A DNA stretch of 64,000 nt from Pistacia vera (Eukaryota > Streptophyta > Magnoliopsida > Sapindales > Anacardiaceae), in the NCBI RefSeq assembly GCF_008641045.1, contig NW_022196259.1, forward strand, positions 124,001 to 188,000, written 5' to 3'. Shown piece by piece: positions 1 through 11,881 of this stretch (positions are counted from its first letter, which is position 1; every line of letters begins with the position of its first letter). The notes beneath the pieces were generated by a model. That model was not told the DNA's origin. It did no database searches and saw nothing but the letters and a program-made list of their open reading frames with translations. The position numbers and the translations under genes were made by a program.

Positions 1-1398
1 AATAGCTGAATTCAAGGTAATGATTACAAATCTACAAGTGGGTACGTGCTGTGCAAGTCCTTCCTTGCCTCCCATTGGCTGATAACTTAAGCAATATCCT
101 CAAATTATCTAGGGCTTGGACAGGTGTGCGGTCCTCATTTAGTCATAGACAAAACTTGAATCTGTTGGGTTGATGACAACCGTATCATTTTTGTCTTGAG
201 GCGATGTGACAGCTCTTGGACGACACAAAACCTTCCTGAACTCTGATTGGTACTTGCTGATGTAAGCTTACATCAGCCCTGATTTTTTAGGCATAACAGA
301 AGCTCCTCAATTCTTAAGGTTCAAGAATTGAATCTTGAGAACTTCATGATTATGCCGCGACCTGACTTATTTCCAACAATGTCTACTCAAGCCAACAGTT
401 GAAAATAGCCACATCATTACAAACGACAGGAGGCTAATGGCTTGATTCGACCAACGAACTGAGTATAGATTGTGATATGGATTTTGAGAGTTACACAAGC
501 GACCTGACGTGATCATGTACAGAGGTCCAACGACCTGAGCTTGATCTTGTCCAATGCTATTAAAATGTTTTTTGGACTTTAGCTGCCATTCACGACCTGA
601 AAACACTTAGAACATTTTGCTATCGAAAACTGAAAACCATCTTGTTCGATGCTCAAGTTTGACATGTTGAATGAATGTCTTATTTGAACGACCTATTCAG
701 ATGTTATCCGTTGTGCTTGACAGCTGGCTTGGTCAATAAAACAAGCTTTATCTAACAGACGTGTCTCTGCGCAATAAGTGTCAACCATGAGCATTAAATG
801 CAAGCCATGTTGAAACGACATTCCCTTTTGAAGTATTAAATGTGGATGAGGGCACATTTAATGTGGAGATAATCACACCAACGCTTGGCAATTTCGATAA
901 AGAGAAGCACCGGTTGATCTTCACGAAGCATGAAGGTCACTCTTCATGCGGATTGGCGATACGTGGTCGCAATTAACAGTTGGAAGCGCGTTCTCGCCCA
1001 AACGTTGCTTATGAAAGAAGCCAAGCGTCGCCTTCCTCCTTATAAAACCCTAAACCCATCCTAAGTTTTTTCAAGAAACTTACAATTTTGGAGAGAAAAC
1101 AACATTTTCAAACTCGAAAAAATCAGTTCATCCTCTTCTCGATTAATGTGCACTCAAAGCTACAATAAAGCATCCATTCTTAGCAATCAAGAGATAAATA
1201 AATTTCTTCCTTTTTCTCTTTTTTCCATTTCTGTCAAAAAACTTAGTTTTTACAGTAATGGTGGTCATGGCATTTGGTAGACTTACGTGATGAACACTTC
1301 TAGGAAGTGTTTGAAAGAAACAATTTTAAGAGTTGAAACTTAGATCTTTAGAAAATCATTCTTAAGAGTTTTTAGGGTTTTTAAAAGCTTTGGCGGCC
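1..1398. other. Non-coding flank, probably 3' part of a gypsy element
   Basis: No reading frame here looks real. The motif CGACCTGA recurs at about 359, 500, 531 and 593 with irregular spacing. If the minus-strand pol at 4123-4419 and this stretch belong to one element, this is where its 3' untranslated region or 3' LTR would lie, but I could not define LTR ends. The right part (about 1041-1398) reads like a promoter and 5' leader of the plus-strand pseudogene that follows: a TATA box and then a T-rich, stop-filled leader. Confidence 0.4.
1041..1047 (+). promoter_or_regulatory. TATA box upstream of antisense gene remnant
   Basis: TATAAAA lies about 350 bases before the first plausible ATG (1399) of the plus-strand pseudogene. 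Position and sequence fit a plant core promoter, but the interval to the start codon is long, so a leader of roughly 320 bases is implied. Inference from motif only. Confidence 0.4.
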
Positions 1399-3785
1399 AT
1401 GGAAGAGAAACCACAGTTCTTTTACTCTTCTGAGTCATCGTATGAGGTAGATTATTCAAGGTTTGAGTCACCCCTACATGTCAAACCTTTACAGACTCAA
1501 AGGGTAATGGACATCCTTGAGATGAGAATAATTGGAGAGGGAAGCTGGTAACCACCAGGCACCTCGGTAGGTCCCAAAAAGGTGATACGATCTATCGTCA
1601 CAAAGGAAGAGATTCAGAAAGTAATAGACCAGTACATGATCGACATGGACGTGTATCGGTACAGGTTGCACACTGCTCAGGATCCTTCCGAGTGAATGGT
1701 CGCGATCTTCAAATGTGGACCCCTACATCAAGTCAATCCTCAACCACTTCCATGTCGCGCCATTCCAGCTGATGCCAAATGCATATATGATAGTGGTTGC
1801 TATGTATATTGCATTTGATAAGCACAACCTCGGTGAGCCAATGGCAGAAGAGCTCGTTTGCGCCTATTATTTAAAGAATAACAAGGACAAATACCGTATT
1901 ACCTCTTCAAGCGATTAACGATCGAGTGAGGGATATTTGGTTACCTCAACAACATGGGGGCTTATGAAACCAAATATTTTTTCTTCCAGTACGATGGAGT
2001 CTATAAATTTAAGGAACCAAGTAGGTTTTCCTTTTAATTTCCAGATCGCTCGTCTTTTAACTTTAACTTTAACTTTAACTTTTCTTTAACATATTAAGCT
2101 AACGAACTCTTTGCTTCCTTGCAGGAAACAAAACGACCATGTTGTCAGTGCTAGCTGATTGTAGTCGCATCGAAGCGTTTGGTCGACTGCCCAACTAGAG
2201 TTAGGACGCAAAGCTGCTTGTGACTACTGCCAATCTTCAGAGATATGAGTTTTTCACTCCTGACGCATACTTGGACGATTTAGCTCGTAAGTATTTCTTA
2301 TATAGAACAAACCCAAGTCTTTTTAACAAAAGTAGATTCTTTTTGCTGACATGTTCGTATGCTATACAATAGCCATGCCACAAAAGATTAAAAAAAGGTC
2401 GAAGAAGTATGTGGTCACATTCCCCAGACTAAATCCAACTGGAACAGCTGGAGCGACCTCCAGCGATGTCCCCATTATGAGGAAATAACCTGGTGCCGAA
2501 ATTCAAAAACCCGCAGAGCGACATGAAGAAGTTGTGCAGCCTGTTGCTACTCGCCCGTTGAGAAAAAAGACTATGGGCTTGAAGACAAAAAAGGAAAACA
2601 CTACCAACCAAAAAAGAAACCAAATTGGAATCAGAATGCTTCGAGATACTGCCGAGCGAGTTACAGCCTTATTGACCTCTTTCTTCAAAAGCTGCCCCAT
2701 AGGGCGCTCCTAGAACTTTGCGAGCAGGCGAGGGTACCTTGGTAGCAGGTGAGGTCGTGGCCACTTAAAGGGAACCCGGTGAAGAGCGAACCGAAGAGGT
2801 CCTTGCCACAAAGAGGTACAACCAATCTATGTTGGATCTCTTAGGTCAAATGTCAGACCACTTAAGGCCGATGGTCTTCATCCTTTTGGATTGCGAACTG
2901 GCATCTACCTTTGAGAGGTTCATGGCCTTTCGACCTACTGACTTGGTGGCCACCGCACTCCAAGTGCAAAGTTAGGTAAGATGACTTGTTCTCTTTGAGA
3001 ACTCTTTCATATAAGTCGATCCTTTAGTTTTCTGAAAAGCTTACTCTATTCCTTTCTTTGCAGTCTTTGCTCGCTCTGAATGTGGCCCATAAAAAGATAA
3101 AGATCAACTCTTCTGGCAAGCTCCATGAAATGAGGAATGAGATTTCCAAGTTGAAATAAGATCTTGCGACTTTCGACGAAGCTGCAAAGGCTGCCCACAT
3201 TCAGGCAAATGTGTACGTGACAGAAAGGAACTCTGCCCTATGAACAATTGATTTCTAAAAGGGCGAGCTCCAGGAAAAGGATGACAACAATAAAGAGCTC
3301 CAACTTACAATAGCGAGACTCACTAAGGAGTTGGGCTAGAGAGAGAAGAAGCCATAAGAGAGCTTAGAGTGCGAAAAGGCGCTAGAAAAGACCCAAGCTG
3401 AGTTGTGGGAGAACTCAGAAAAAGAGAAGAGAGCAATATAGACATATCTCAAGTTGGCTCGTGGGCAAATCACTTTGCTGACCGAGCAAATAAAGCAATT
3501 ACGCCTCGAGGTGGAGAGGAAGGGTAGGCGATACAAGCTATCCACAGCTTGCGACTGAACATTCCAAACTTGGACATCTCCAACCTCCATGAGGAGTATC
3601 AAGTTACCCTTGCTTCACTAATGTCTGCCAAAGAGTAAGAAGAACAAGAGTTTGCTCAAGAGGACGATCAAGAAGAAATAGAAGTCCCTAAAAATCAAAC
3701 AAACGACCTAGAGGTAGGTGATCAACCGAATGACCCATAGGTCGTGGTAACTGAATTCAGGGATCTTGGAGCTCAAGACCAGTGA
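1399..3785 (+). pseudogene. Decayed intron-bearing gene, Transposase_28-like (gypsy antisense ORF)
   Basis: The first exon opens at ATG 1399 (MEEKPQFFYSS) and runs, through in-frame stops at 1549 and about 1690 and one frameshift, into a conserved-looking block at 1715-1918 with the motif HFHVAPFQLMPNAY. That block resembles plant proteins grouped as 'putative gypsy type transposon' (Pfam Transposase_28). Intron-like signals are visible on this strand: an acceptor GCAG at 2121-2124, a donor GTAAGT at 2287 with an acceptor near 2372, and a donor GTAAG at 2976 with an acceptor CAG at 3061-3063. The last exon (3064-3785) encodes a lysine/glutamate-rich coiled coil (for example LTEQIKQLRLEVERK) with at least five stops. 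It converges with the gypsy pol on the minus strand, as antisense extra ORFs of Tat-lineage gypsy elements do. The protein's function is unknown. Decay is certain; family assignment is moderate. Confidence 0.6.
2054..2083. repeat. Hexanucleotide microsatellite in intron
   Basis: About four tandem copies of CTTTAA/TTTAAC lie inside the first predicted intron of the pseudogene, just upstream of its acceptor site. Confidence 0.8.
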
Positions 3786-4122
3786 TTGACCTCCTCTCTG
3801 CTCACGAAGAGTTTTTTGTACTTTCTTTTTGCTTCTATTGTAGCTCCAAGTCGTCCTTTGTAAATATGTTGCAATATATAAAAAGAACTTTGGATTAATA
3901 ATGATAGCACTTTTATAACTTTAAGTACTTCACAAAACAAATATAACATATCTGATCATAAAACTTGTAAAACATTGTAAACAATAAGATTATTTAAAAC
4001 TTGAGATTACGACACAAGTGATTCTTTAAGAAGAATTGGGATAATCTTATTCACATTATTTATAACAAGAAAAAATTACAAGTAAAAACTGATCAAGTAA
4101 GCTATACATGAGTTTGGAATAA
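3786..4122. other. AT-rich spacer between convergent remnants
   Basis: This non-coding stretch separates the 3' end of the plus-strand pseudogene from the TAG stop of the minus-strand gypsy pol. It would hold the 3' untranslated regions of both. I see no LTR boundary or repeat in it. Confidence 0.5.
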
Positions 4123-4419
4123 CTAATAATAAGGATGAAGATGCTCAGCATTCCAAGTTCGCGGTACTTCAAAACCATTAAGCCTTTTGAGGTGATACTT
4201 TCCAGGTCATACCACCTTAGCGACGCGATGCGATATGGGCCTTTCTAGTTAGGTCCCAATACCCCTGCACTTGGTTCTCTTGTACCGAAAAGGACTTCTT
4301 TTAGCACTAGGTCGCCAACCTGAAAGTCTCTTCTCCTGACTTTAGAGTCGAAGAATCTTTTTGCCTGTTGCTAGTAGGAAGCTATCCTTAACCGAGCCTT
4401 ATCGTGGTGTTCTTCAACT
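4123..4419 (-). pseudogene. Ty3/gypsy integrase C-terminus (end of pol)
   Basis: On the minus strand the frame reads EEHHDKARLR, then RRRDFQVGDLVL and LGPNxKGPYRI, and after one frameshift WNAEHLHPYY followed by TAG (4123-4125). This is the C-terminal integrase segment at the end of plant Ty3/gypsy pol (VGDLVLR...GPYRV...WNAxxLxxYY). Damage: a TAG inside ASY*QQ, a TAG replacing the Trp of LGPNW, and one frameshift. The fragment stops at 4419, where an Ang1 LTR is inserted; the upstream half resumes at 17548. The pair EEHHDKA / SLDL is continuous across the 13-kb insertion once the 5-bp duplication is removed. Confidence 0.88.
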
Positions 4420-5333
4420 TGTTGGAGTAGGTGCCTAAGAGCCAATCAATTATTGTAGAATTGACTCTTTGTAATAATGTTTATTAATCAATAAAAAGGC
4501 ATTTTCTACTATATCATGTAAATCATATATGTATGTATTGATATATGTCTATAGGATTGTAGAATAATGATGAGCGTATCAAGTGCTTCAAATCTTGATA
4601 GTGAGAACGTTATGATCACATATGGTGACCATTCTAGAAATATCTGTAGCCCTAGTATTATTCTGACTAAGGACACAAATAATACTATAATGCTATCATC
4701 GTGTTGAACAACCCTGTTGAAAGATAGTGACTGATCTCACTTGTCAAGGTTGTTTGCTGACAACCTGGTGCAACACATGGGTGCTTGCTATAGGCAAGAT
4801 CACTGGACTGACCCACCAGAGGATTCCATATAGATAGTAACCCTAGTGCCTATGGAACAAATCCTCTAACGAATGGTGCTGCATGTGATCCTTAGACTTG
4901 AGGTCACCGGAGCGCCTTGTACACTGATTGGTGTAATGTGACACTAGCCCAACATAGTTCTATTCAGAGCTTTTAATACAGTAGTGATTGGCTACATCGA
5001 TGAGTATATCAATACTATAGTGGATCGACAGAGGATTCATCACTCTTGGGTATGGGAGAAGTTATCTCACGGTGTAATTAAGTAGATGACAATGACACTA
5101 AAGTTGTGGCCATAGTGGGATTGAGTTGTTGCTCAATTTAATTTATTTATCCGGTCATTGGTCCAATAATTGAATACAAAGATATCGAGAGTAACTGAGG
5201 TTGACACTATTTCTATACCTTAGTCTCGATGAGTAACAGATGATGAAAAATTTGATTGCATGGTAACCATATCGTTGATAGGTAGCTATTTCGCTGAATC
5301 TGAATCTATCAGCTGGCCATGATGCCTTGCTAG

Positions 5334-5993
5334 TAAGGGTGTTCAGTTCAAGGTACCCTACATTTTTTGAAGGAACCAGAACCTGAACTGGAACCGGAAC
5401 CGGAACCGGAACCGACGGTTCCTTAAAATTTGAAACCAGAACTGGAACCGGTGGTTCCGGTTTCGGTTCCTAGGTACCTAGAACCGAAACCTGTAATAAC
5501 GGTTCCGGTTTCGGTTTTGGGTACCCTATAAAATTACAATTACCCCCAAAAGTTTTTAAAATGGCAAAAAAACCCTTAAAAACTTACAAATACACCCCAC
5601 CTGGCACTTGTTAACAAAAATAAAATTACAAATTATAAATTCAAAATTAGAAACTCCATTACTTTGTAAAGTTAGATTCTCAAAAATCAAACCAACTTAC
5701 TTTAAATGTTATGAAATATAAATATAAATGTATTCACATTACTTTTTCTACAAAAGTTTTTATTAACCCCCATAATCTTTAATTTTATTTTATATGAGTC
5801 TCGGTTCCTGGTTCCTGTTCCTGTTCTGGTTCCTAACTATAGGAACCGTAACCGGAACCTGAACCGCACAGTAACAAATCCAAAAATTTGGAACTGGAAC
5901 CTACCCGTTGACGGTCGGTTCTGGGTAGGAACCGGAACCAAACCCTCAGTACCCACCGGTTCCGGTTCCAACCAGTTCTTTTGAACACCCCTA
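5334..5993. mobile_element. 660-bp non-autonomous hAT element
   Basis: Terminal inverted repeats TAAGGGTGTTCA and TGAACACCCCTA (one mismatch) are flanked by a perfect 8-bp target duplication CTTGCTAG (5326-5333 and 5994-6001), which is the hAT hallmark. There is no transposase. Both subterminal regions are packed with GGAACC/GGTTCC units in both orientations (about 5370-5520 and 5805-5980), giving strong hairpin potential around an AT-rich core. It interrupts the Ang1 solo LTR, whose GCCTTGCTAGGGG sequence is seen uninterrupted in other copies. Confidence 0.9.
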
Positions 5994-6840
5994 CTTGCTA
6001 GGGGTCAATCTTGGTCTATGTGTAGTGAGATAATTAATTGGTGTTAATCACATTATTACTTATTGCCGATATGATAAGGAGTCAATGAGTCACACACTTA
6101 GAAGATAATTTAAGAATCAATTTGTGCGAGGGGTATTTTTGTCTTTTAGGACAAAAGGGTATTTTAGTAATCTCACAGTGTAATTAAATTTGCTAAGGTT
6201 ATTGCCTATATTTAATTTAATATTAAAATTAAATAAGTGAGATTATATTTAAATATATGTATGCATATACATATATTTAAATGAATTATTATTAATAATT
6301 AAATGTTAATAGATTTTATAAATATATTAATTGATTTTAATTAAAATAATAATAAATTAAATTTTAAAATACCAAAACAAGAGTGTTTGGACACAAGGGT
6401 AGATTAAGGTTGGAGTCCATGCCTATTCCTATAAAGAATAGGGTTTTAACTTATGCACTATATAAGTGCAACTGTAAAGGTGGAACAAATAGGCCGGTTA
6501 GGCGGGTTAACCCGAACCCGGCCTGCATTCAAGAGGGTTCAACCCGGACCGCCAATAAGGCGGGTCAGGTTAAACTCAACCCGCTAGCAACCCCTAGGCG
6601 GGCCGGGTTGAGAAATGGCAACTCGGTGACCCGCGAGTTGTTGTTTTGTCCTTTCTAGAGAAAGGACCGCCAACCCAGCGGGTTGGCCGAAAAACAAATA
6701 AAAAAAAAAAGAAAAATTAATTTGTTTTTTCCAATTACCCTTTTTACCCATGAAATATAGTCGTTGGAGGGGTCTTTTTCGTCTTTTTCATTCCCCCTTT
6801 TTTTCTATAAATTGGCCCTAAACTCTCATCTTTTCTCACA

Positions 6841-6905
6841 ACTCAAATTCTCTCATTCTCTCATTTTCTCTAATCTCTAATCTCTAATCTCTCAATTATT
6901 TATTT
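6841..6905. repeat. CT-rich microsatellite in hAT leader
   Basis: Repeated CTCTCATT and AATCTCT units lie in the 5' leader of the hAT transposase, upstream of its ATG at 7053. Confidence 0.75.
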
Positions 6906-7052
6906 ATTCTCTTAATCTCTTTGTTATCAATTTGCTCTTATTTTAATTGTTATTAGTTTTTGAAATTTTCAATTCATATTTCCAATTTCCATATTCCAAT
7001 TCTCTTTCTTTAATTTTTTATTTCTTCTACATCAATTTTTTTTTCAACTACA

Positions 7053-9300
7053 ATGGATAGATATTTCTCTCCCATCAATTTCAATGATAAAGAAAACTAC
7101 TATCCTAGTCCTAGTCCTGCTGATTTTACTAACATAAATGCAGGAGATTCAAATAGTCAACTTTCCCAATCTCAGAATCTGATACACCTCAAAATATGCC
7201 CCCGATTCCTCCCCATACAGCTCCCGGTGGTTCTAGAAGTCGTCCTCATAATTGTCGTCCTCGTCCAACTTCATCTCAAGCTGAAGCGGGTTCATCAACT
7301 GCTGTCGAAAGCGACGACAGACACACATCAGATGTTTGGACGCATTTCGATAAGTTTTACGAGGTAGAAAATGGAGTTCAAGTGAAAAAAGCAGGGTGCA
7401 AGTATTATGGAAATGTTTATAAAGCTGATTCAGGTAATGGTACTAGTACTTTAAAAAGGCATGCTAATAAACATATTGCTCAACATGGAAATAGAGAAAC
7501 CAATCAAACTCAAATAACTAATATGGGTACTACTTGGTGTTATAATTCTAATGTATATAGAGAATAATTAGCTTTATATATTGTTGCAACTGATCAACCT
7601 ATTAAAATGGCTGAAGATAAATATTTTGAAAGATTTATTAAAAATTCATTTTTTCCAAGATTTAAAAGTTATTCTAAAACTGCAACTAGAAATGATTTAA
7701 TAAAACTTTTTTAAAAAATGAAATTAGAATTAAAAAATAAAATACATACTTATTATGTTAGTGTGGCTCTAACTGCCGATATTTAGAGTGGTAGAGCTAA
7801 ACAAGATTATATTTGTGTGACTAGTCATTATTTTGATAATGAATGTACATTAAATAAATCTTTATTAGGATTTAGATTAATGGATGTTGATCATAGTGGT
7901 CAACAAATTTATAATAAAATTGTTGAAGTTTTAGAGGATTATGATATTGTTACTAAAATGATAAGTTTAACTTTAGATAATGCAAGTTCTAATAGTAGAG
8001 TTATAGATTATTTTCAAAGTAATTATTCTTTATATAACAATTTGAATTTTTTTCACCAACATTGTGCATGTCATGTTATTAATTTAATTGTGAAAAGTGG
8101 TATGAAAACAATTAAAGAAAATATTGATAGAATTAGAGATTGTGTAGCTTGGATTACTGATAGTAATAAAAGGAATGCTGAATTTCAAGATACTTGTATA
8201 AAATCAAATATGTCTCTTAGAACATTTGCATTAGACATGCCTGTTAGATAGAATAGTACTTATTTAATGCTTGATTCATGTTTACCTTATGCTAATTTAA
8301 TTAGTTATTTTGTAGCAAATAATAGAGGTCCTCATTATTTGGTAGAAAATGATTGGCAATTAGCTAAAGTATTTCATTCTTTTCTTAAATTTTTTTATCA
8401 ATTCACTTTACAACTTTCTGGTGTGTATTATCCTACTAGTCCATTGGTAATACATACAATTATAAAAATTTCAGAGTTATTTACAAAAAATAAAAACAAT
8501 GAAATTTTAAAAGAACCAATAGAGGCAATGAAAATTTTTTTTAATAAATATTTTAAACCCATTCCTTTTCTTTATTGTTTATGTGCCATTTTTTATCCTA
8601 GAATTAAACAAGAAGGTTAAGAAAATGGTTTAGAGACATTAACTGAAAATTTACAAAACTTAGCATTTGTCAATCAAATAAGAGAGGTAAAAAATTATCT
8701 TGCAGAGGTATATTTCTAATATGAAAACAGGTATGGGAACCCGCAAAGACACGAAATACAAAGGGAAGTTTCATCAGAAGAAACAAATGAAGACTTCTAC
8801 ACCTGGAGTGCATTTAATAGGCCGAAGAGGAATTGAACCCAAAGCATAGGCGCAGCCTCCTCTTCAGAAGCACCAACGGCAACAACAAATGTATTGTCCG
8901 CTATGCAGTCGCAGAGTAACGAGCTTCAACAATATTTGGGAACTCCTGAAATGTTACCAACAAATCCACAACAAAGAGTCAACTTTGATGTCTTGGAATA
9001 TTGGAAAACTAGAAAATGTATTTTTCTGGTATTATCAAGACTTGCCTTGGATGTTTTTGCTGTTCCAGTCTCAACCCTCTCATTCGAACAAACATTTTAG
9101 TGCAAGTGGAAGAATTTTAAATGAAAGGAGGACTAAACTTTCACAAAAAAATGATTGAAGTCCTCACATGTCTTCAAGATTGGGAACGGTCGCGCCATCA
9201 AGATCAATACGAGGTTCTCGACGATACTTTAATAGAATCATTTCAATTTTGTAATATAGATAATACGTATGAGGGAGGTCCTAGTCAACCCCAAAATTAG
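7053..9300 (+). pseudogene. hAT transposase pseudogene (BED finger, hAT dimerisation)
   Basis: The frame starts at ATG 7053 (MDRYFSPINF) and shifts near 7195. A BED-type zinc finger follows (SDVWTHFDKF near 7330, then CKYYG, then STLKRHANKH); its second cysteine is Tyr (codon 7406-7408), so the finger is broken. Next come RNase-H-like core segments: SVALTADI (first acidic residue, followed by a stop where Trp is usual), LTLDNASSN near 7970 and HCACHVINLIV. The C-terminal dimerisation region has FDVLEYWK, VPVSTLSFEQTF and, in the next frame, FSASGRILNERRTKLS. It ends GGPSQPQN and TAG (9298-9300). I count at least five stops and three frame changes over about 2.25 kb, near normal length for Ac-like transposases. 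It cannot make active protein. Confidence 0.9.
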
Positions 9301-10080
9301 TTGTTTTGTAAATTGTAACTTGTAAATTAATTGTCAATTATTGCACTCTTTTTTCTTTATCAAGTTTTTGTCCCATTGGGTTTTTCTTGGTGAGGTTTTT
9401 AACGAGATAATAATTATTGTAATTTCTTATTTTATTTTTTGATAAATGAATAAATTTAATTTTTCTTATATTACAATTTTAATGTATTAAAATTGAATTA
9501 ATATTTAAAATGTTAACAAAAAAAAAAATAATTTAATTGAATTATTGATATTTGAAAAGAAGTTAACTAAAAACAATTACATTTATTCATTTATAAATTG
9601 TTAATTATTCATTTGAAAAGTTAATTAAACATTTAAACTTAAACAAAACAAAACAAAAAAAAATCAAAAAGGGGGTTAACCCGACCCGACCCGCAGCCTA
9701 ACCCGGTGGGTTAGGGTTGGCGAGCCGGGTTGGGCCAGCCAATCCCCCAAAATTGGTGGGCCTAACCCGGCCTGCCAATGTTGGCCGGCGGGCCTAACCC
9801 GACCTGCCAATGTTGGCCGGGGGGTCAGGACCGACCCACCAAAATGCGTAACCCACCGCGATTACTTTTCCACCTCTAAGTGCAAGTTGAGTTAAAAGAA
9901 TTATTCGACAATTCAATCATTATTGAATAGAAAAAGGCAACTACCCCTTTACTCTCACTCTCTCACATTTCCCTTTGTGTGAATCAAAGTTTTTCTTTGA
10001 GTCAACTTGATTCTTGAAGCCACCCCTTTGTTTTAGGAAAACAAAGGCTGGTTCTTCAGATTGCTTCGTGTGGATCACCG

Positions 10081-11867
10081 TGTTAGGAAACGATCATGTC
10101 ATGGCAACGGAAACAGAAATTATTTACGACATAGATCGTCCCTTAGAACCAAGATCAGGACACAAATATACAGTTTGTACATTAAATAAGAAACTGCAGA
10201 TTTTCAATTTAAAGTTTAAGAAATCATACGCACGTTTGGAGGCTCCCCTAACTTGTCTCTAAACGGATTTCGCTACCGACCCAAGAGTAGGATCGAACCA
10301 AAGTAGTCCACACGAAGATAATCCCAAGGAACTAAAGAGAGATTTGCTAGATCCTCTTTAGCCTTAAGAACCAAGAAGAAATCAAGCAAACTTTGATTTC
10401 AAGCAAAAATGCAAACTGGCGTGGAAGAGAGAATAAAGGGGGCCGGAGTTTTCCTGTGAATGAAATAATGTGATTAATTAATTATTTCACAAAGTGTTGC
10501 ACTTATATAGTGCATACTATACCCTATTCCATCATAGAATGAGCTTGGGCACTAACCCAAACAACTCTTATGTCCAAACAGCCCTATTTAGATATTTTAA
10601 TTTTAATTATCATTATCTCAATTAAATTCAATTAATATATATAAAATATATTAACATTTAATAATAATGATAATTTAATTAAATATATGCGAATACATAT
10701 TTAAACATAATTTCACTTATTTCATTTTATTAACAAATTAAATAAAGGCTACAACCTCAACAAATTTAATTGCACTGTGAAATTACCAAAATACCCTTTC
10801 ACCTAAACAGACGAAAACGCCCTTCTTATAAATAGGTTCTTAAATTATCTTCTATGTGTGTGACCTATAGGCTCCTTATTATATCGGTAGTGTGTAGTAT
10901 CGCGATTAACACCAATTAATCGTCTCACTACACACAGACCAAGATTGGCCCCTAGCAAGGCATCATGGCCATCCAATAGATACGGATTCAGTGAAGCAGC
11001 TACCTGTCAACAATATGGTTACTGTGCAATTTGATCCTTTCACCATCTGTTATCTCGACAAGACCGAGGCATAGAAATGGTGTCAACCTCGATTACTCTC
11101 GATATGTATGTATTTAGTTACTAGACCAATGACCTGAATAATAATCTGGATAGAGCAACAACTCAATCCCATTATGGCCATAGTTTTAATGTCATTTCCA
11201 TTTACTGAATTGCACCGTGAGATAACTTCTCCCGTACCCAGGAGTAATGAATCCTCTGTCTATCCACCATAGTGTTGATACACTCCTTAATGCATCCAAT
11301 TACTACTGTACTGACAGCTCTAAATAGAATTGCGTTAGGCTAGTGTCAAACTAAACCAATCGGTGCACAAGGCGCTTTGGTGATCTCAAGTCTAAGGATC
11401 ACATGCACCACTATTCGTTAGAGGATTTGTTCCATAGACACTAAGGTTACCATCCATATGGAATCTTCTAGTGGGTCAATCCAGTGAACTTGTCTACAGC
11501 AAGTACCCATGTGTTGCACCAAGTTGTCACCAAACAACCTTGACAAGTGAGATCAGTCACTGCCTCTCGACAGGGTCGTTCAACACTATGATAGTCTTAC
11601 CGTATTATCTGTGCCCTTACTTCAAAATAATACTGGGGCTACAAATGTTCCTAGTATGGCCACCATATGTGCTCATAGGGTTCTCACTATCAAGATTTGA
11701 AATACTTGATACCCTCGTCACAGTTTTACCATTCTAAGGACATATATCAATACATACTATGATGATTAACGTGATATAGAATAAAATGTCTTTTATTGAT
11801 CAATGAACATTATTAAAAAGAGTCAATTCTACAATAATTGATTGGCTCTAGGGCACCTACCCTAACA
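10081..11867 (-). repeat. Ang1 element B 3' LTR, complete
   Basis: This LTR is 1787 bases. In the sense (minus) orientation it starts TGTTAGGGTAGGTGCCC and ends CGTTTCCTAACA. It is the reference copy for the family here. An AT-rich middle and a TATATAAG motif at about 10503 (minus strand) mark the probable promoter. The left neighbour is the interrupted solo LTR; the right neighbour is the element's polypurine tract. Confidence 0.92.
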
Positions 11868-11880
11868 ATCTCCCACTTGC
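11868..11880 (-). promoter_or_regulatory. Polypurine tract of element B
   Basis: Minus strand reads GCAAGTGGGAGAT directly before the 3' LTR, the primer site for plus-strand DNA synthesis in LTR elements. The same motif precedes the LTRs at 23133 and 37058. Confidence 0.85.
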
Positions 11881-11881
11881 A

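Larger units (their letters stand above)
6473..9878 (+). mobile_element. 3.4-kb hAT transposon (Ac-like), decayed
   Basis: The ends read TGTAAAGGTGGAA and TTCCACCTCTA, an imperfect inverted repeat. The flanks AGTGCAAC (6465-6472) and AGTGCAAG (9879-9886) are an 8-bp duplication with one mismatch; the exact left end is uncertain by 2 bases. GC-rich subterminal arrays of GGGTTAACCCG-type units (about 6490-6690 and 9670-9860) can fold and probably bound transposase. Between them lie a 5' leader, the decayed transposase (7053-9300) and an AT-rich 3' tail. It sits inside the Ang1 solo LTR just after its TATA box. Confidence 0.88.

Noticed and set aside
1489..1671. Minus-strand ORF of 60 residues
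   Set aside because: Antisense to the first exon of the plus-strand pseudogene, whose codon content fits a known family better.
6383..6658. ORF of 91 residues rich in Arg, Asn and Pro
   Set aside because: Crosses the boundary from LTR into the GC-rich hAT end; both halves are non-coding in other copies.
10014..10262. ORF of 82 residues across 10081
   Set aside because: Spans the junction between the solo LTR and the opposite-strand LTR of element B.
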